A stretch of DNA of 64,000 nucleotides from Vagococcus allomyrinae (GCF_017829975.1 NZ_JAEEGA010000001.1:310001-374000); one strand, 5' to 3'. Counted from the stretch's first letter, positions 8,247 to 17,148 are shown. A program made the numbers and translations. Notes: generated by a model from the letters alone, not told the origin.

Positions 8247-8279
8247 CAGGTTTGTTTTAGTTAACCTGTTTTCTTTTCG
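8247..8279 (+). terminator. Possible weak terminator
   Basis: CAGGTT (8247-8252) pairs with AACCTG (8263-8268), followed by TTTTCTTTTC. The stem is short. It may end the transcript of the 90-aa gene; the rest of 8143-8401 is AT-rich with only a GTAAC-N6-GTTAC repeat at 8351-8366. Confidence 0.4.
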
Positions 8280-8401
8280 TTTGTTAACGCTTTTCAAAAG
8301 TAAAGAATTTGTTAAATAGGGAGTTTATTTAAAATATTGCTATTTTTATTGTAACTCTTATGTTACGATTATTACATAAAGATTACAAAGGAGTGTTAGA
8401 A

Positions 8402-9403
8402 ATGAAACGAAGATTAGTGAGATCAGTTAAAGTAATGATGATGTTAGGGCTTTTGCTTGGAATGAGCCAAACTGGCTGGGCTGAAGAATCCGTTGTACCA
8501 GCAGAGAAAACAGTGGCAACAACTGAAACAAGTAGTACTGAAGCGGTTCAAGAGTCAACAGAATCATCTACCACAGCTAGTCAATCAGAGAGCGTACCTG
8601 AATCATCGATTTCAAAAGATGAGGTTCAAACGATAGAGGACGACGTAGATGCTTTGATTAAAGATCAATTGGGAGAAAAAACGGGAGATGAGATTCAGTT
8701 AGATCAGGAGTATTCAGCCAGCAATATTCGCAAATATTTATTAGAAGCAGATTATGGTATTAGTAAAGAAGCCTTAGATAAATACACCGATGCTCAATTA
8801 GAGGATACAATGACTTTGTTTGAGCGATATAATTATGATGTCATAGGAATGGATTTTGGGGCATATGTGAGGTTATTAAATACCCTTTATGTCGATAAGA
8901 CCGTCTCCATTGAAAATGCACTAGCGCAATTATCATATAATCCTGGTAGTTTTAACAGCTTTGCAGAAATGATTCCTCAAGTTGATAAGTTGCAAGCTTA
9001 TTTAAAAGCTCTTTATCCTAGCACCAGCAGTTTTTTTGCCGGCAAAGAAATGAGTAACGATGAGTTGATTGCAACACTGACTCATTTAGACGGATTTGAA
9101 CGGCAAGTCAAAGAAGAAGGACGCACTTTAGTAGCTGGTAGAATCGCTTATATCCTAAATGCTGACGCTTATGGCATGACGACTGATCCGACGAATTCAG
9201 CTACGTCTGATTCCCAAAAAGCTGGTGAGTCTGAGGTGCCAGCGGATACGTCAAAAGACGAGGATAAGCAAGGTGGTTTCTTAAAACTACCACAGACTGG
9301 TGAAGAAAAAGCCAAGTGGGCAGTGTCTATTTTAGGTCTAGTGGTAGTCGTCGTAGTAGTGATTTATGTAGCTCGCCGTAATAAAGTCAGCAAGCACAAG
9401 TGA
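8402..9403 (+). CDS. LPXTG cell-wall-anchored surface protein
   Basis: A 333-residue surface protein of unknown role. It has a signal peptide with probable cleavage after residue 27 (GWA-EES), a Ser/Thr/Glu-rich spacer to about residue 75, a mainly helical domain of about 180 residues, and a C-terminal sorting signal: LPQTG near residue 296, a valine-rich membrane segment and a basic tail. Sortase should therefore anchor it to peptidoglycan. The start at 8402 has AAAGGAG 8-9 bases upstream; an upstream in-frame ATG at 8360 has none. No sortase gene is in this window. The helical domain matches no adhesin or enzyme I know. Confidence 0.85.
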   Translation: MKRRLVRSVKVMMMLGLLLGMSQTGWAEESVVPAEKTVATTETSSTEAVQESTESSTTASQSESVPESSISKDEVQTIEDDVDALIKDQLGEKTGDEIQLDQEYSASNIRKYLLEADYGISKEALDKYTDAQLEDTMTLFERYNYDVIGMDFGAYVRLLNTLYVDKTVSIENALAQLSYNPGSFNSFAEMIPQVDKLQAYLKALYPSTSSFFAGKEMSNDELIATLTHLDGFERQVKEEGRTLVAGRIAYILNADAYGMTTDPTNSATSDSQKAGESEVPADTSKDEDKQGGFLKLPQTGEEKAKWAVSILGLVVVVVVVIYVARRNKVSKHK

Positions 9404-9410
9404 TAAAACC

Positions 9411-9458
9411 AAAAAGTCGCCCTAGTCAGAAAAAATCTAACTGACTAGAGCGACTTTT
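9411..9458. terminator. Bidirectional terminator between convergent genes
   Basis: Long stem (9411-9429 with 9441-9458) with A and T runs at the ends, between the LPXTG gene and the convergent OppA-like gene. Confidence 0.85.
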
Positions 9459-9460
9459 AG

Positions 9461-11110
9461 TTAATCTTCCAAGTAAGCGGACTTATAATCTAAACTAGGT
9501 CCCGTTGTATGATAAACGATTCCTTTTAATTTAGGATTTCTAAGGAAGGCACTGCTTTGGAAATAAATCGGTGTAACGCCGGCTTCTTCTAAAATGATTT
9601 TTTGAGCCGCTTGTAAGTTAGCCCAGCGCGCTTCAGCATCATTGGCATTGGTGCTATTAGCTTCTGCTAGTTGTTTGTCGTACTCTGGGTTGTGATATTT
9701 CCCCCAATTGCTAGCTGATTCAGATTGGAACAAGCTGAGAAGGCTAGAGGCGTCGGCATAATCGGCCCCCCAAGTTGGCATATAAATATCAAAATCTTGC
9801 TTGGTGGCTTGTTCGATAAAAACGCCTACGGGACTGATGTTCACCTCGACTTTTGCGCCAGCTAAGTTTTCCTCAACGGTTCCTTGAATGTAGGTTGCGA
9901 GGCTTTTCATTCGGTCAGAATCAAAGGAGATCAGGCGGATAGTTAACTCTTCAATATTGAGTTCTTTTTTAGCTTCCGCCCACAACTTTTGGGCTTCAGT
10001 CACCTCGGTTTTTAGTAAGTTGCCGGCTTCGTCGGTAAAATCTTTGCCCGTTTCAGCATTGATTTGTAATTTCGGTGGCACAATGCCTGTCGCGACAGTA
10101 GAGCCGTCACCTAAGATATTGGTCACTAAAGCTTCTCGGTCGATAACCAAGGAAATGGCTTGACGAATTTTTTCATTTTGATAAATTTTACTTGTGTGAT
10201 TGTAGCCAAAAAAAGCAATAGTTGGGGCATTTTCTGAAACAAAGCCCTGATCTGAGACTTCATTTTTGACATATTCACCAGAGATGGCGACTTGATCTAT
10301 TTTTCCGGTTTTATATAAATCAATGCCGGAGTTGGTTTCTTTAATAACTTGAACGTCTATTTTATCGAGTTTAACTTGTTCTTGATCCCAATACTGATCA
10401 TTCTTATAATAAGTCCAGCTGCCACCGATTCCAGGGCCAGCGAAGTCCCCTAAAGTGAAAGGTCCGTTGTAAATGGCATGGTCGCTGTCGCTTGAAAACT
10501 CCTCGCCTTGACTTTCCGTATAGGCTTTATTTAGCGGGAAAAAAGGGGGATTAGCTAATAGGGAAGAAAAATAGCTACTTGCCGTATGTAACGTGATTTC
10601 AACGGTTAAGTCAGCTATTTTTCTGACACCTAATTCAGATGCTGCTTTTTCGCCTGCGATAATTTCTTTGGCATTTTTGATATTAGTAAAATAAGGCAGA
10701 TTCTCAGCTGCACTTTCAGAGGTGATGGCACGATTCCAGGCATAAAGATAATCATCAGCCGTTACCTTAACTCCATTAGACCAAGTGGCTTTGTCATTTA
10801 ATTTAATCGTGTAAGTTAAACCGTCAGCGCTGATTTCTGGTAGCTCAGCAGCCCCTGCAGGAACTGGTTGGTTCGACTCATCTAGCCGATACAACCCTTC
10901 ATAAATATTGTTGATGACAATTCGACTATTGGCATCAATCGCATTTGATGGATCGATCGTGTTAAGTTCCTGAGCATTGGCTAAAGTTATTTCCTGTTTG
11001 GTTGAGTCAACCTGACTGGTAGAACTTGTCGTTGCAGAATTGGTTGAACAACTAGCCAAGAAGACCACCAGTAGGATAAGTCCACTGTAAATCCCTATTC
11101 TTTTTTTCAT
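9461..11110 (-). CDS. Oligopeptide ABC transporter substrate-binding lipoprotein (OppA-like)
   Basis: A 549-residue family-5 solute-binding protein. The N-terminus is a lipoprotein signal with lipobox LASC, so the protein is expected to be lipid-anchored on the outer face of the membrane. The body shows the SBP_bac_5 pattern: an early segment on NNIYEGLYR, the WSNGVKVTADDYLYAWNR signature, and a distal domain. It should deliver peptides to an Opp/Dpp permease, but no permease or ATPase genes are adjacent, so it is an orphan binding protein; in some Gram-positives such orphans bind signalling pheromones. The ATG at 11110 has GAGGAG 8 bases upstream; the GTG at 11119 is too close to that site. 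Confidence 0.9.
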   Translation of the reverse strand: MKKRIGIYSGLILLVVFLASCSTNSATTSSTSQVDSTKQEITLANAQELNTIDPSNAIDANSRIVINNIYEGLYRLDESNQPVPAGAAELPEISADGLTYTIKLNDKATWSNGVKVTADDYLYAWNRAITSESAAENLPYFTNIKNAKEIIAGEKAASELGVRKIADLTVEITLHTASSYFSSLLANPPFFPLNKAYTESQGEEFSSDSDHAIYNGPFTLGDFAGPGIGGSWTYYKNDQYWDQEQVKLDKIDVQVIKETNSGIDLYKTGKIDQVAISGEYVKNEVSDQGFVSENAPTIAFFGYNHTSKIYQNEKIRQAISLVIDREALVTNILGDGSTVATGIVPPKLQINAETGKDFTDEAGNLLKTEVTEAQKLWAEAKKELNIEELTIRLISFDSDRMKSLATYIQGTVEENLAGAKVEVNISPVGVFIEQATKQDFDIYMPTWGADYADASSLLSLFQSESASNWGKYHNPEYDKQLAEANSTNANDAEARWANLQAAQKIILEEAGVTPIYFQSSAFLRNPKLKGIVYHTTGPSLDYKSAYLED

Positions 11111-11220
11111 TTTTTCCACTCCTCTTTCATTAGTACGTAGGTCTTATTGTACTAAAAAAAGGGGTTGGCATATATTGGGAATAAGTGAATACATATGTTA
11201 GGAAATAGCGAATGCTAAAT

Positions 11221-11250
11221 AGCCCAGCAAGAGTGGAGACTTGCTGGGCT
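11221..11250 (-). terminator. Terminator after the GH1 gene
   Basis: Perfect 11-bp stem (11221-11231 with 11240-11250) just past the minus-strand stop; the following T-run is weak. Confidence 0.6.
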
Positions 11251-11258
11251 ACCGTTGA

Positions 11259-12677
11259 TTAAACTAATAAATCGGTATCGTATTCAAAGCCATTTTGATC
11301 ACTAAGTTCTTTGTAAAACTCACCGCTCTTCTTAATGGTCCGCTTTTGGGTGGCCAAATCGAGGGAAACTAACCCGTAGCGGTTTTTATAGGAATTGATC
11401 CACGACCAACAATCGATAAAAGTCCACAGGTGGTATCCTTTAATGTTGCAACCCTGCTCAATCGCTTGCCATAAGTAGGCGAGATGATCTTTGATGTAAT
11501 CAATGCGATAAGTATCATTAACTTGGCCGCTGTCGTCCATAAAGCGTTCTTCATCGGCAACTCCCATGCCGTTTTCTGAAATAAAGGCTTCAATATTGCC
11601 GTAGTTATGTTTGATATCTAAACAGAGATCAAGAATCCCCTTTTCGTAAATTTCCCAGCCGCGATACTCATTCATCCGTCTTCCAGGCATAATATGATGG
11701 TCAAAGAACCAGTCAGGTAGGAAAGGACCCTCTGGATTAATCGCAGTTAAGCGGGCTTTAACCCGGCGTGGTTCGTAATAGTTTAGCCCTAAAATCTGTG
11801 CAGTATGGGTGGCGATGCAAGTTAAATCTGCCTCACAGATGTCTGTTGGGAGTTGATCGTATTCCCGCAACAAGTCAACTAATGCCACAGGGAAAATTCC
11901 TTTAACCATCGGATCCAAGAAGCTGCGAGTATAGAATAAATCGGCGATTTCAGCTGCCTTGACATCTGCTGGATGTTGACTACGAGGAAAAGTTGGACTG
12001 AGATTCAAAATAACCCCGATTTTACTCGTCAGTTGATGTTTTTTGAAGGCTTCAATGGCTTTAGCATGTGCCAATACGGTAAAGTAAGCAGCTTGGGCTC
12101 CTCGTTTAAAGTCGATGATATTAGGATAGTGAAAGTCTTCCAAATAGGACCCAAGAATGGGGCCGAGGGGCTCATTAAAGGTGAACCAGTGGTAGACTAA
12201 GTCACCAAACTCTTTAAAACAGGTGTCCGCAAAGTTTACATAGGCGGCGACCACTTCTCTGGATTCCCAACCCCCTTGATCTTGCAAGGCCGCTGGCATA
12301 TCGAAATGATAGAGATTGGCAAAAACTTTAATGCCATTTTGCTTCATTTCGGTAAATAAATCACGGTAGAAGGCGATGGCCTTAGGGTTAACTGTGCCAA
12401 TGCCATCTTCTGGAAACATTCTTGCCCAAGAAATAGAGACTCTAAAAGAATTGTGCCCAGTTTGTTTCATCAGCTGGACGTCTTCACGATAGCGGTGAAG
12501 ATGGTCGGTGGTGACGGCTGAACTAATCCCTTGATAAAAGCGATAAGGTTGTTCTTTGTACCAGCGTTCCCAAACGGTTTCGGCTTTGCCAGTTTCTCCT
12601 CTTCCTTCAGCTTGTTCGGCTGACCAAGCCGACCCCCACCAAAAATCCTCTGGAAATGTTAACGATTGTTTGTTCAT
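11259..12677 (-). CDS. GH1 6-phospho-beta-glucosidase
   Basis: A 472-residue family-1 glycosidase. FPEDFWWGSAWSAEQAEG is the family start, the acid/base Glu169 sits in FNEP and the nucleophile Glu368 in ISENG. GH1 enzymes of this length next to a lactose/cellobiose-type PTS permease normally hydrolyse 6-phospho-beta-glucosides imported by that system. The gene is divergent from a GntR regulator at about 12870 and a PTS EIIC gene at 13764, which supports this role. AGGAGG precedes the ATG. The exact aglycone or disaccharide is not readable. Confidence 0.9.
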   Translation of the reverse strand: MNKQSLTFPEDFWWGSAWSAEQAEGRGETGKAETVWERWYKEQPYRFYQGISSAVTTDHLHRYREDVQLMKQTGHNSFRVSISWARMFPEDGIGTVNPKAIAFYRDLFTEMKQNGIKVFANLYHFDMPAALQDQGGWESREVVAAYVNFADTCFKEFGDLVYHWFTFNEPLGPILGSYLEDFHYPNIIDFKRGAQAAYFTVLAHAKAIEAFKKHQLTSKIGVILNLSPTFPRSQHPADVKAAEIADLFYTRSFLDPMVKGIFPVALVDLLREYDQLPTDICEADLTCIATHTAQILGLNYYEPRRVKARLTAINPEGPFLPDWFFDHHIMPGRRMNEYRGWEIYEKGILDLCLDIKHNYGNIEAFISENGMGVADEERFMDDSGQVNDTYRIDYIKDHLAYLWQAIEQGCNIKGYHLWTFIDCWSWINSYKNRYGLVSLDLATQKRTIKKSGEFYKELSDQNGFEYDTDLLV

Positions 12678-12771
12678 CCTATGTCCTCCTCATTGTCTTA
12701 AACTGTCACAAAATGTTTCGTTGTCTCAACTATAATAGCATGTCTAAAGATAAAAAGAAATATTTATTATT

Positions 12772-12787
12772 AAATATATATATCTTT
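12772..12787. promoter_or_regulatory. Shared AT motif, candidate GntR operator (copy 1)
   Basis: AAATATATATATCTTT in the GH1/gntR divergent region closely matches 13660-13673 upstream of the PTS gene. The sequence is AT-rich, so chance similarity is possible. Confidence 0.3.
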
Positions 12788-12868
12788 TGAATTTAATGTG
12801 GTGTTTTAAGTGGAAATTCATGGTGTTTTTATGGTAAAGTATAGTAGCAGGTATATCTTAAGGACAGA

Positions 12869-13597
12869 TTGGATGAGAAGAGAATGAGGAAAATTCCAAA
12901 ATACATGGAAGTCTATCTTGATACAAAAGAGAAAATCACTAATGGTCATTATAAAATTGGTGATAAGTTACCGACAGGTGATGAATTAGCCGCTAAGTTT
13001 AAAACTAGCAAGTTGACGGTCAAAAAAGGGTTGGATATGTTGGTGACAGAAGGGATTATTAGAAGTCGAAGTGGCTTTGGGACAGAGGTTTTACGGACGC
13101 CCATTGATAATTCAAAGGTGTTTGGTCCCAACGAAGGCTTGTTCAGTGTCGTGGGAGAAGAACATGTGGACTCAGAAATCCATACCTTTTCGATTGAACT
13201 TCCGACTGAGAAAGTGGCTGAGATGTTGAAAATCAGTGCCAAAGATTATGTCTATAACATTATTAGAAGTCGCTTTATTGATCATCAGCCCTATTCGATT
13301 GAGCAAACCTTTATGCCACTGTCTGTAATCCCTGGATTGGAGCCCAAACATTTAAAAAAATCGGTGTATTCTTATATTGGTAACGAGTTAAATCTGGAAA
13401 TAAAGTCGTCACACATTTGGATTAAAGGAGATTTAGCCACGGAGTTTGATGCTCGTCTTTTAAGTATTGAAGCTGGTGATTTTATGATTGAAGTCGATAA
13501 AGTTGTCTCGCTTGCTTCAGGTACCCCTTTTGAATATTCCTTGTCGCGGCACATCTACAAAGATTTTATTTTTGAAGCCGTCTTTGTTGAAAATTAG
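12869..13597 (+). CDS. GntR/HutC-family regulator (UTRA domain)
   Basis: About 240 residues: an N-terminal winged helix (PKYMEVYLDTKEKI, then KLPTGDELAAKFKTSKLTVKKGLDML) and a C-terminal UTRA effector domain with the YNIIRSRFIDHQPYSIEQTFMP signature. HutC-type regulators bind sugar phosphates, so it probably controls the divergent GH1 gene and the PTS gene behind it. The start is uncertain: a TTG at 12869 has AAGGA 5 bases upstream, while the ATG at 12884 begins nearer the conserved fold with a weaker site. Both flanks carry a shared AAATATATATCTTT-like motif that could be its operator. Confidence 0.87.
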   Translation: MDEKRMRKIPKYMEVYLDTKEKITNGHYKIGDKLPTGDELAAKFKTSKLTVKKGLDMLVTEGIIRSRSGFGTEVLRTPIDNSKVFGPNEGLFSVVGEEHVDSEIHTFSIELPTEKVAEMLKISAKDYVYNIIRSRFIDHQPYSIEQTFMPLSVIPGLEPKHLKKSVYSYIGNELNLEIKSSHIWIKGDLATEFDARLLSIEAGDFMIEVDKVVSLASGTPFEYSLSRHIYKDFIFEAVFVEN

Positions 13598-13615
13598 TCG
13601 ACACGATCAAAACGT

Positions 13616-13648
13616 CATGAAGTTAACAACTAGCTTCATGATTTTTTT
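13616..13648 (+). terminator. Terminator after the GntR gene
   Basis: CATGAAG (13616-13622) pairs with CTTCATG (13634-13640), followed by a T7 run. Confidence 0.85.
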
Positions 13649-13659
13649 GTTATTCGATA

Positions 13660-13713
13660 AAATATATATCTTTATAAAAAGAGGTTTACTTTTATAATTA
13701 AATGATGTATTAT
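13660..13713 (+). promoter_or_regulatory. Promoter of PTS EIIC gene with candidate operator (copy 2)
   Basis: TTTACT at 13685-13690 and TATTAT at 13708-13713 are 17 bases apart. The AAATATATATCTTT motif at 13660-13673 lies immediately upstream. Confidence 0.55.
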
Positions 13714-13763
13714 TTTGTTGTAGGCGGAGGAACCGTTTGCAGAAAATGAAGAGGAGAACTGTT

Positions 13764-15095
13764 ATGGAAAAGACGAAGAAAGACGTCATATTTGAAAAAT
13801 TTGGACTTGTCGCCACAAAAATCGGCAATCAAATCCATTTAAGAACCTTACGTGATGCATTTGCGACTTTTATGCCCTTTATGATGTTAGCAGGCTTTGT
13901 GACGCTCATTAATTATGTTATCTTGGAGCCGACTGGTTTTATGGGGAAGATCATCCATCCTGATACCTTGGTAAAAGTTCAAGAGATTGGAGTTTCAATC
14001 GCCAACGGTACATTAAGTATTACCACATTGTTAGTGGTTGCCGCTGTTTCTTACCATATGTGTGTTAGCAGAAATTACACCAATCAAATTGCTGCTGTCT
14101 TAGTGGCGATTTCCACATTTGTTGTGCTAACGCCAATGAAGACGATGTTTATGCCTGAAAATGCTAGTAAAGCTATTGAAGTGACAGGGGTTATTCCCGT
14201 CACCCATACTGGGGCTTCAGGAATGTTTGTTGGTATTTTTGTTGGCTTGTTAACGACAGAGTTATTTATTAAATTGTCAACAAATGAGAAATTGCAGATT
14301 AAACTATCGGGAAATATTCCTCCGGCAGTGTTAAAATCCTTTAATGTTCTGATTCCTATTATGATTACTATTACATCATTTGCTATTTTGTCCTTTATTA
14401 TCAACCAATTATTTAATATGGATGTCAACGGGCTAATCACTAAATTGATTACAGGCCCCTTAAGTCAGGTCACAACAGGTTTACCAGGGTTTTTACTGAT
14501 CACTTCTGTGGCTAATTTATTTTTTGGTTTCGGCATTCATCAAGCCGTAATATCAGGTTCGTTGCTAGACCCATTCTTAATCCAAAATATGCAAGAAAAT
14601 ATGGCAGCCTATGCGAATAAAACGGAAATCCCGCATATTATTAATATGGCCTTTAAAGATACGTTTGCGGTTATGGGGGGATCGGGAAATACCATCGCCT
14701 TGTTAATTGCCATCTTTATTTTTAGCCGTCGCAAAGATTATAAAGACTTTGCTAAACTGTCAGTCGCACCGGCTATTTTTAATATTAGTGAGCCCATTAT
14801 TTTTGGTTTACCAATTGTTTTCAATATTAGTTTAATTATTCCTTTTGTCTTAGCACCGATCTTTTCATTGACTGTGGCTTATTTTGCCACTGCCGCTGGT
14901 TTGATTAATCATGTGGTGGTCCAAATCCCTTGGACTACACCTCCTGTGATCTCTGGCTTTTTAGCGACGGGTGGTGATTGGCGAGCCGCAGTTCTGCAAA
15001 TCGCTATCATCATTGTCAGCGTCTTTATATACTTGCCATTCCTACGGGTGGATGAGAGAGTGACAGCTAGTATGGCGTTGAAGAATGATAACTAA
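13764..15095 (+). CDS. PTS EIIC permease, lactose/cellobiose type
   Basis: A 443-residue integral membrane EIIC with the features of the cellobiose/diacetylchitobiose family: FEKFGLVATKIGNQIHLRTLRDAF at the start, about ten hydrophobic segments, and the conserved NISEPIIFGLPIVFN and PWTTPPVISGFLATGGD signatures near the C-terminus. It moves and phosphorylates a beta-glucoside, with EIIA and EIIB supplied from elsewhere since neither is adjacent. The ATG at 13764 has GAGGAG 8 bases upstream; a TTG frame extension to 13737 lacks a site. It pairs functionally with the GH1 enzyme on the other side of the regulator. Confidence 0.9.
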   Translation: MEKTKKDVIFEKFGLVATKIGNQIHLRTLRDAFATFMPFMMLAGFVTLINYVILEPTGFMGKIIHPDTLVKVQEIGVSIANGTLSITTLLVVAAVSYHMCVSRNYTNQIAAVLVAISTFVVLTPMKTMFMPENASKAIEVTGVIPVTHTGASGMFVGIFVGLLTTELFIKLSTNEKLQIKLSGNIPPAVLKSFNVLIPIMITITSFAILSFIINQLFNMDVNGLITKLITGPLSQVTTGLPGFLLITSVANLFFGFGIHQAVISGSLLDPFLIQNMQENMAAYANKTEIPHIINMAFKDTFAVMGGSGNTIALLIAIFIFSRRKDYKDFAKLSVAPAIFNISEPIIFGLPIVFNISLIIPFVLAPIFSLTVAYFATAAGLINHVVVQIPWTTPPVISGFLATGGDWRAAVLQIAIIIVSVFIYLPFLRVDERVTASMALKNDN

Positions 15096-15225
15096 AGCTT
15101 AAAACATAACGCTTGTTTGCAGGCGTTAAATGAAATGGAAAGACCATTTTAGGTGTATAATAAGAATATAAAATAACAGTTGGATAACGTGTTGCTAGGA
15201 TTTGTAGAAAGTAGGAGTGATTGAG

Positions 15226-15318
15226 ATGTGGCCATTTCTTTCAGTATTTCTCACCCAGGTGCTCATTGTTGTTGTCTTGTTTATTTTTATTCGGTTGCTT
15301 CATCGATTCAGAAAGTAA
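15226..15318 (+). CDS. Small hydrophobic membrane peptide (30 aa)
   Basis: A 30-residue peptide: MWPFLSVF start, one membrane-spanning stretch of about 20 residues rich in Val, Leu, Ile and Phe, and a strongly basic tail RLLHRFRK. AGGAG lies 8 bases before the ATG, a TATAAT box lies at 15156-15161, and a strong terminator follows directly, so this is a compact complete transcription unit. The layout resembles small membrane peptides, including type I toxins such as the Fst group, but the Fst sequence pattern is not evident and no antisense RNA can be shown. Function unknown. Confidence 0.6.
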   Translation: MWPFLSVFLTQVLIVVVLFIFIRLLHRFRK

Positions 15319-15321
15319 GAA

Positions 15322-15369
15322 AAAGCGAATCACTGCCAGCACGTAGCGGCAATTGATTCGCTTTCTTTT
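15322..15369 (+). terminator. Terminator after the 30-aa peptide gene
   Basis: AAAGCGAATCA (15322-15332) pairs with TGATTCGCTTT (15354-15364) with an inner GCC/GGC pairing, followed by CTTTT. Confidence 0.8.
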
Positions 15370-15619
15370 AGTTAGATACATTATGTCAAATAATCAGACA
15401 GATAGTTCCATTGGATAATTCGCATAATCAGACCTCAAGAGTGGCACTTTCAGCTTTTTTTTAGCTGAAAGTTTAACGGTAAAGTGCCTTCACTACGTTG
15501 TCCCTTATCTCTAACGAATAAATTCGTAAGAATAACGGCAAATCTCAGTGCTTCAGCACATAGAATTTGATGAGATCGAAGCTTTGCGTCGTGATTATTT
15601 AATAGGAACTATATAGCTT
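15369..15619. mobile_element. MITE-like repeat, copy A (251 bp)
   Basis: A non-coding element with imperfect terminal inverted repeats of about 28 bases. Its right end, read on the minus strand, starts AAGCTATATA and contains TTAAATAATCA. The left end of copy B at 51105 has exactly these two blocks, and the left end here a diverged form. The interior matches copy B over most of its length and shares a hairpin (CTTTCAGC / GCTGAAAG) and the block GAGATCGAAG; copy A has about 65 extra bases (about 15490-15555). No transposase is encoded. The right end covers the last codons of xylB. Confidence 0.65.
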
Positions 15620-17111
15620 GAAAGTGAGCTAATTCATGACAGATATTTTTAGTAGCTGAATAGACCTGTTGATAAATCTCATAAAGTCGTTGATATTCTG
15701 TGACGTTTTTGGGGATAGGCGTGTAGCTGTGCCCATAATGAACCAAGTCTTTGCTACATTCTGCCATGCTCTGATACCAGCCAGCACCAACTGCGGCGAT
15801 CATAGCTGCTCCAAGGGCTGGCCCTTGCTCACTGGTTAAAGTGGTGACAGGTGTGTTAAACACATCGGCTTGTAGCTGTAGCCAATGCTTGTTTTTAGCA
15901 CCGCCACCGACTGAAATGATGGTTTGGATGTCTTTTTTTCCATGTTCGACCATCAAGCGCTGTGATTCTTTTAGTGAAAAGGTGATGCCTTCAATCACGG
16001 AACGAGTCAGATGATCGCGAGTGTGGCGTGCATCTAAGCCGATAAAACTTCCTCTGATTTGACTGTCGGCATAAGGCGTTCTTTCTCCCATAATATACGG
16101 GCTAAAGAGCAAGCCGCCTGCTCCGATCGGCGTATCACCAAGATTGTGTAGCAGTTCATCGTAGGTCTGATCTTCTGCAAAGGTGTCCTTTAACCAATTC
16201 AGGCTATAACCTGCCGAAAGGGTCACGCCCATTGAATAATAAGCCTCTTTAGCAGCATGATTAAAATAGTGAAGCTCGCCGCCATAGTCAGCGTGGCCAG
16301 CTCCTTCATAAGAAAGGAAAACACCAGACGTGCCAATGCTGGCCAAAGCCATGCCATCTGTTGTAATGCCAGCACCTAAAGCGGCACAGGCATTATCGGC
16401 GCCACCAGCATAAACCATGACATCAGAAGTGAAACCCAATTGTTTTGCCAATTCAGGTTTGATTAGACCAATTCCTTCAGAAGAGTCAACCAGTTTCGGG
16501 AAAACTCTTAGTGGTAAGTCGAATTGAGCGGCTAATTCAGCACTCCAAACACGATTGTCTACATCTAACAACAGTGTGCCAGCTGCGTCAGAATAGTCCA
16601 TCTGTTGGTTGCCGGTTAAGTAGAAACCAGCGTAGTCTTTCGGCAAAAGAAAATGAGCTGTTTTTTGCCAAATTACCGGTTCATGTTCTTTGACCCACAG
16701 TATTTTTGGAAGGGTAAATCCTTCTAAAGCGCGATTTTTTGTGATACTAAGCACTTTTTCACCAGCGGTTGCCATTATGCGGCGACACTGATCGCTAGTG
16801 CGGACGTCATTCCATAAAATCGCATTTCGTAAAGGCAACCCTTCCTGGTCCAGCAGGACTAAACTGTGCATTTGACCTGAAAAACTGATCCCTACTGTTG
16901 ACCTACTAGCAGCAGGCACTTCGAGAATGATTTGTTGAATAACCTGACTCAGAGCTTGGGTCCAAACTGTTGGGTCTTGTTCACTGTAACCGGCCTGTGG
17001 TGTAATCAGCTCATATTCTGCTTGTTTAGTGGTGAGAATCGCTCCTGCTTTATCAAGTAAAATCCCCTTTAAGGAACTCGTACCTAAATCAATTCCAATA
17101 ATATAACTCAC
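15609..17111 (-). CDS. xylB: Xylulokinase
   Basis: A 500-residue FGGY-family kinase that phosphorylates D-xylulose to xylulose 5-phosphate. GIDLGTSSLKG at the start is the ATP-binding loop, GQMHSLVLLD and NDVRT follow the xylulokinase pattern, and GGGAKNKHWLQLQADV is the C-terminal signature. The start is GTG with AGGAGG 7 bases upstream. It lies 78 bases behind xylA with a hairpin between them, so it is probably the second gene of a xylAB operon. The last two codons and the stop lie inside the terminal repeat of a MITE-like element, so the C-terminus may differ slightly from relatives. Confidence 0.95.
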   Translation of the reverse strand: MSYIIGIDLGTSSLKGILLDKAGAILTTKQAEYELITPQAGYSEQDPTVWTQALSQVIQQIILEVPAASRSTVGISFSGQMHSLVLLDQEGLPLRNAILWNDVRTSDQCRRIMATAGEKVLSITKNRALEGFTLPKILWVKEHEPVIWQKTAHFLLPKDYAGFYLTGNQQMDYSDAAGTLLLDVDNRVWSAELAAQFDLPLRVFPKLVDSSEGIGLIKPELAKQLGFTSDVMVYAGGADNACAALGAGITTDGMALASIGTSGVFLSYEGAGHADYGGELHYFNHAAKEAYYSMGVTLSAGYSLNWLKDTFAEDQTYDELLHNLGDTPIGAGGLLFSPYIMGERTPYADSQIRGSFIGLDARHTRDHLTRSVIEGITFSLKESQRLMVEHGKKDIQTIISVGGGAKNKHWLQLQADVFNTPVTTLTSEQGPALGAAMIAAVGAGWYQSMAECSKDLVHYGHSYTPIPKNVTEYQRLYEIYQQVYSATKNICHELAHFQAI

Positions 17112-17148
17112 GTTGAACCTCCTAATTAAGTGACGTCACTTTTTAAAA

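Noticed and set aside
8276-8300. cre site upstream of the LPXTG gene
   Set aside because: GAAAAGCGTTAACA resembles the CcpA consensus but misses its first two bases; with an extra A the spacing is wrong.
15226-15318. Fst/Ldr-type toxin identity for the 30-aa peptide
   Set aside because: Size and membrane character fit, but the conserved Fst residues and a visible antisense RNA are missing, so only a general call is kept.
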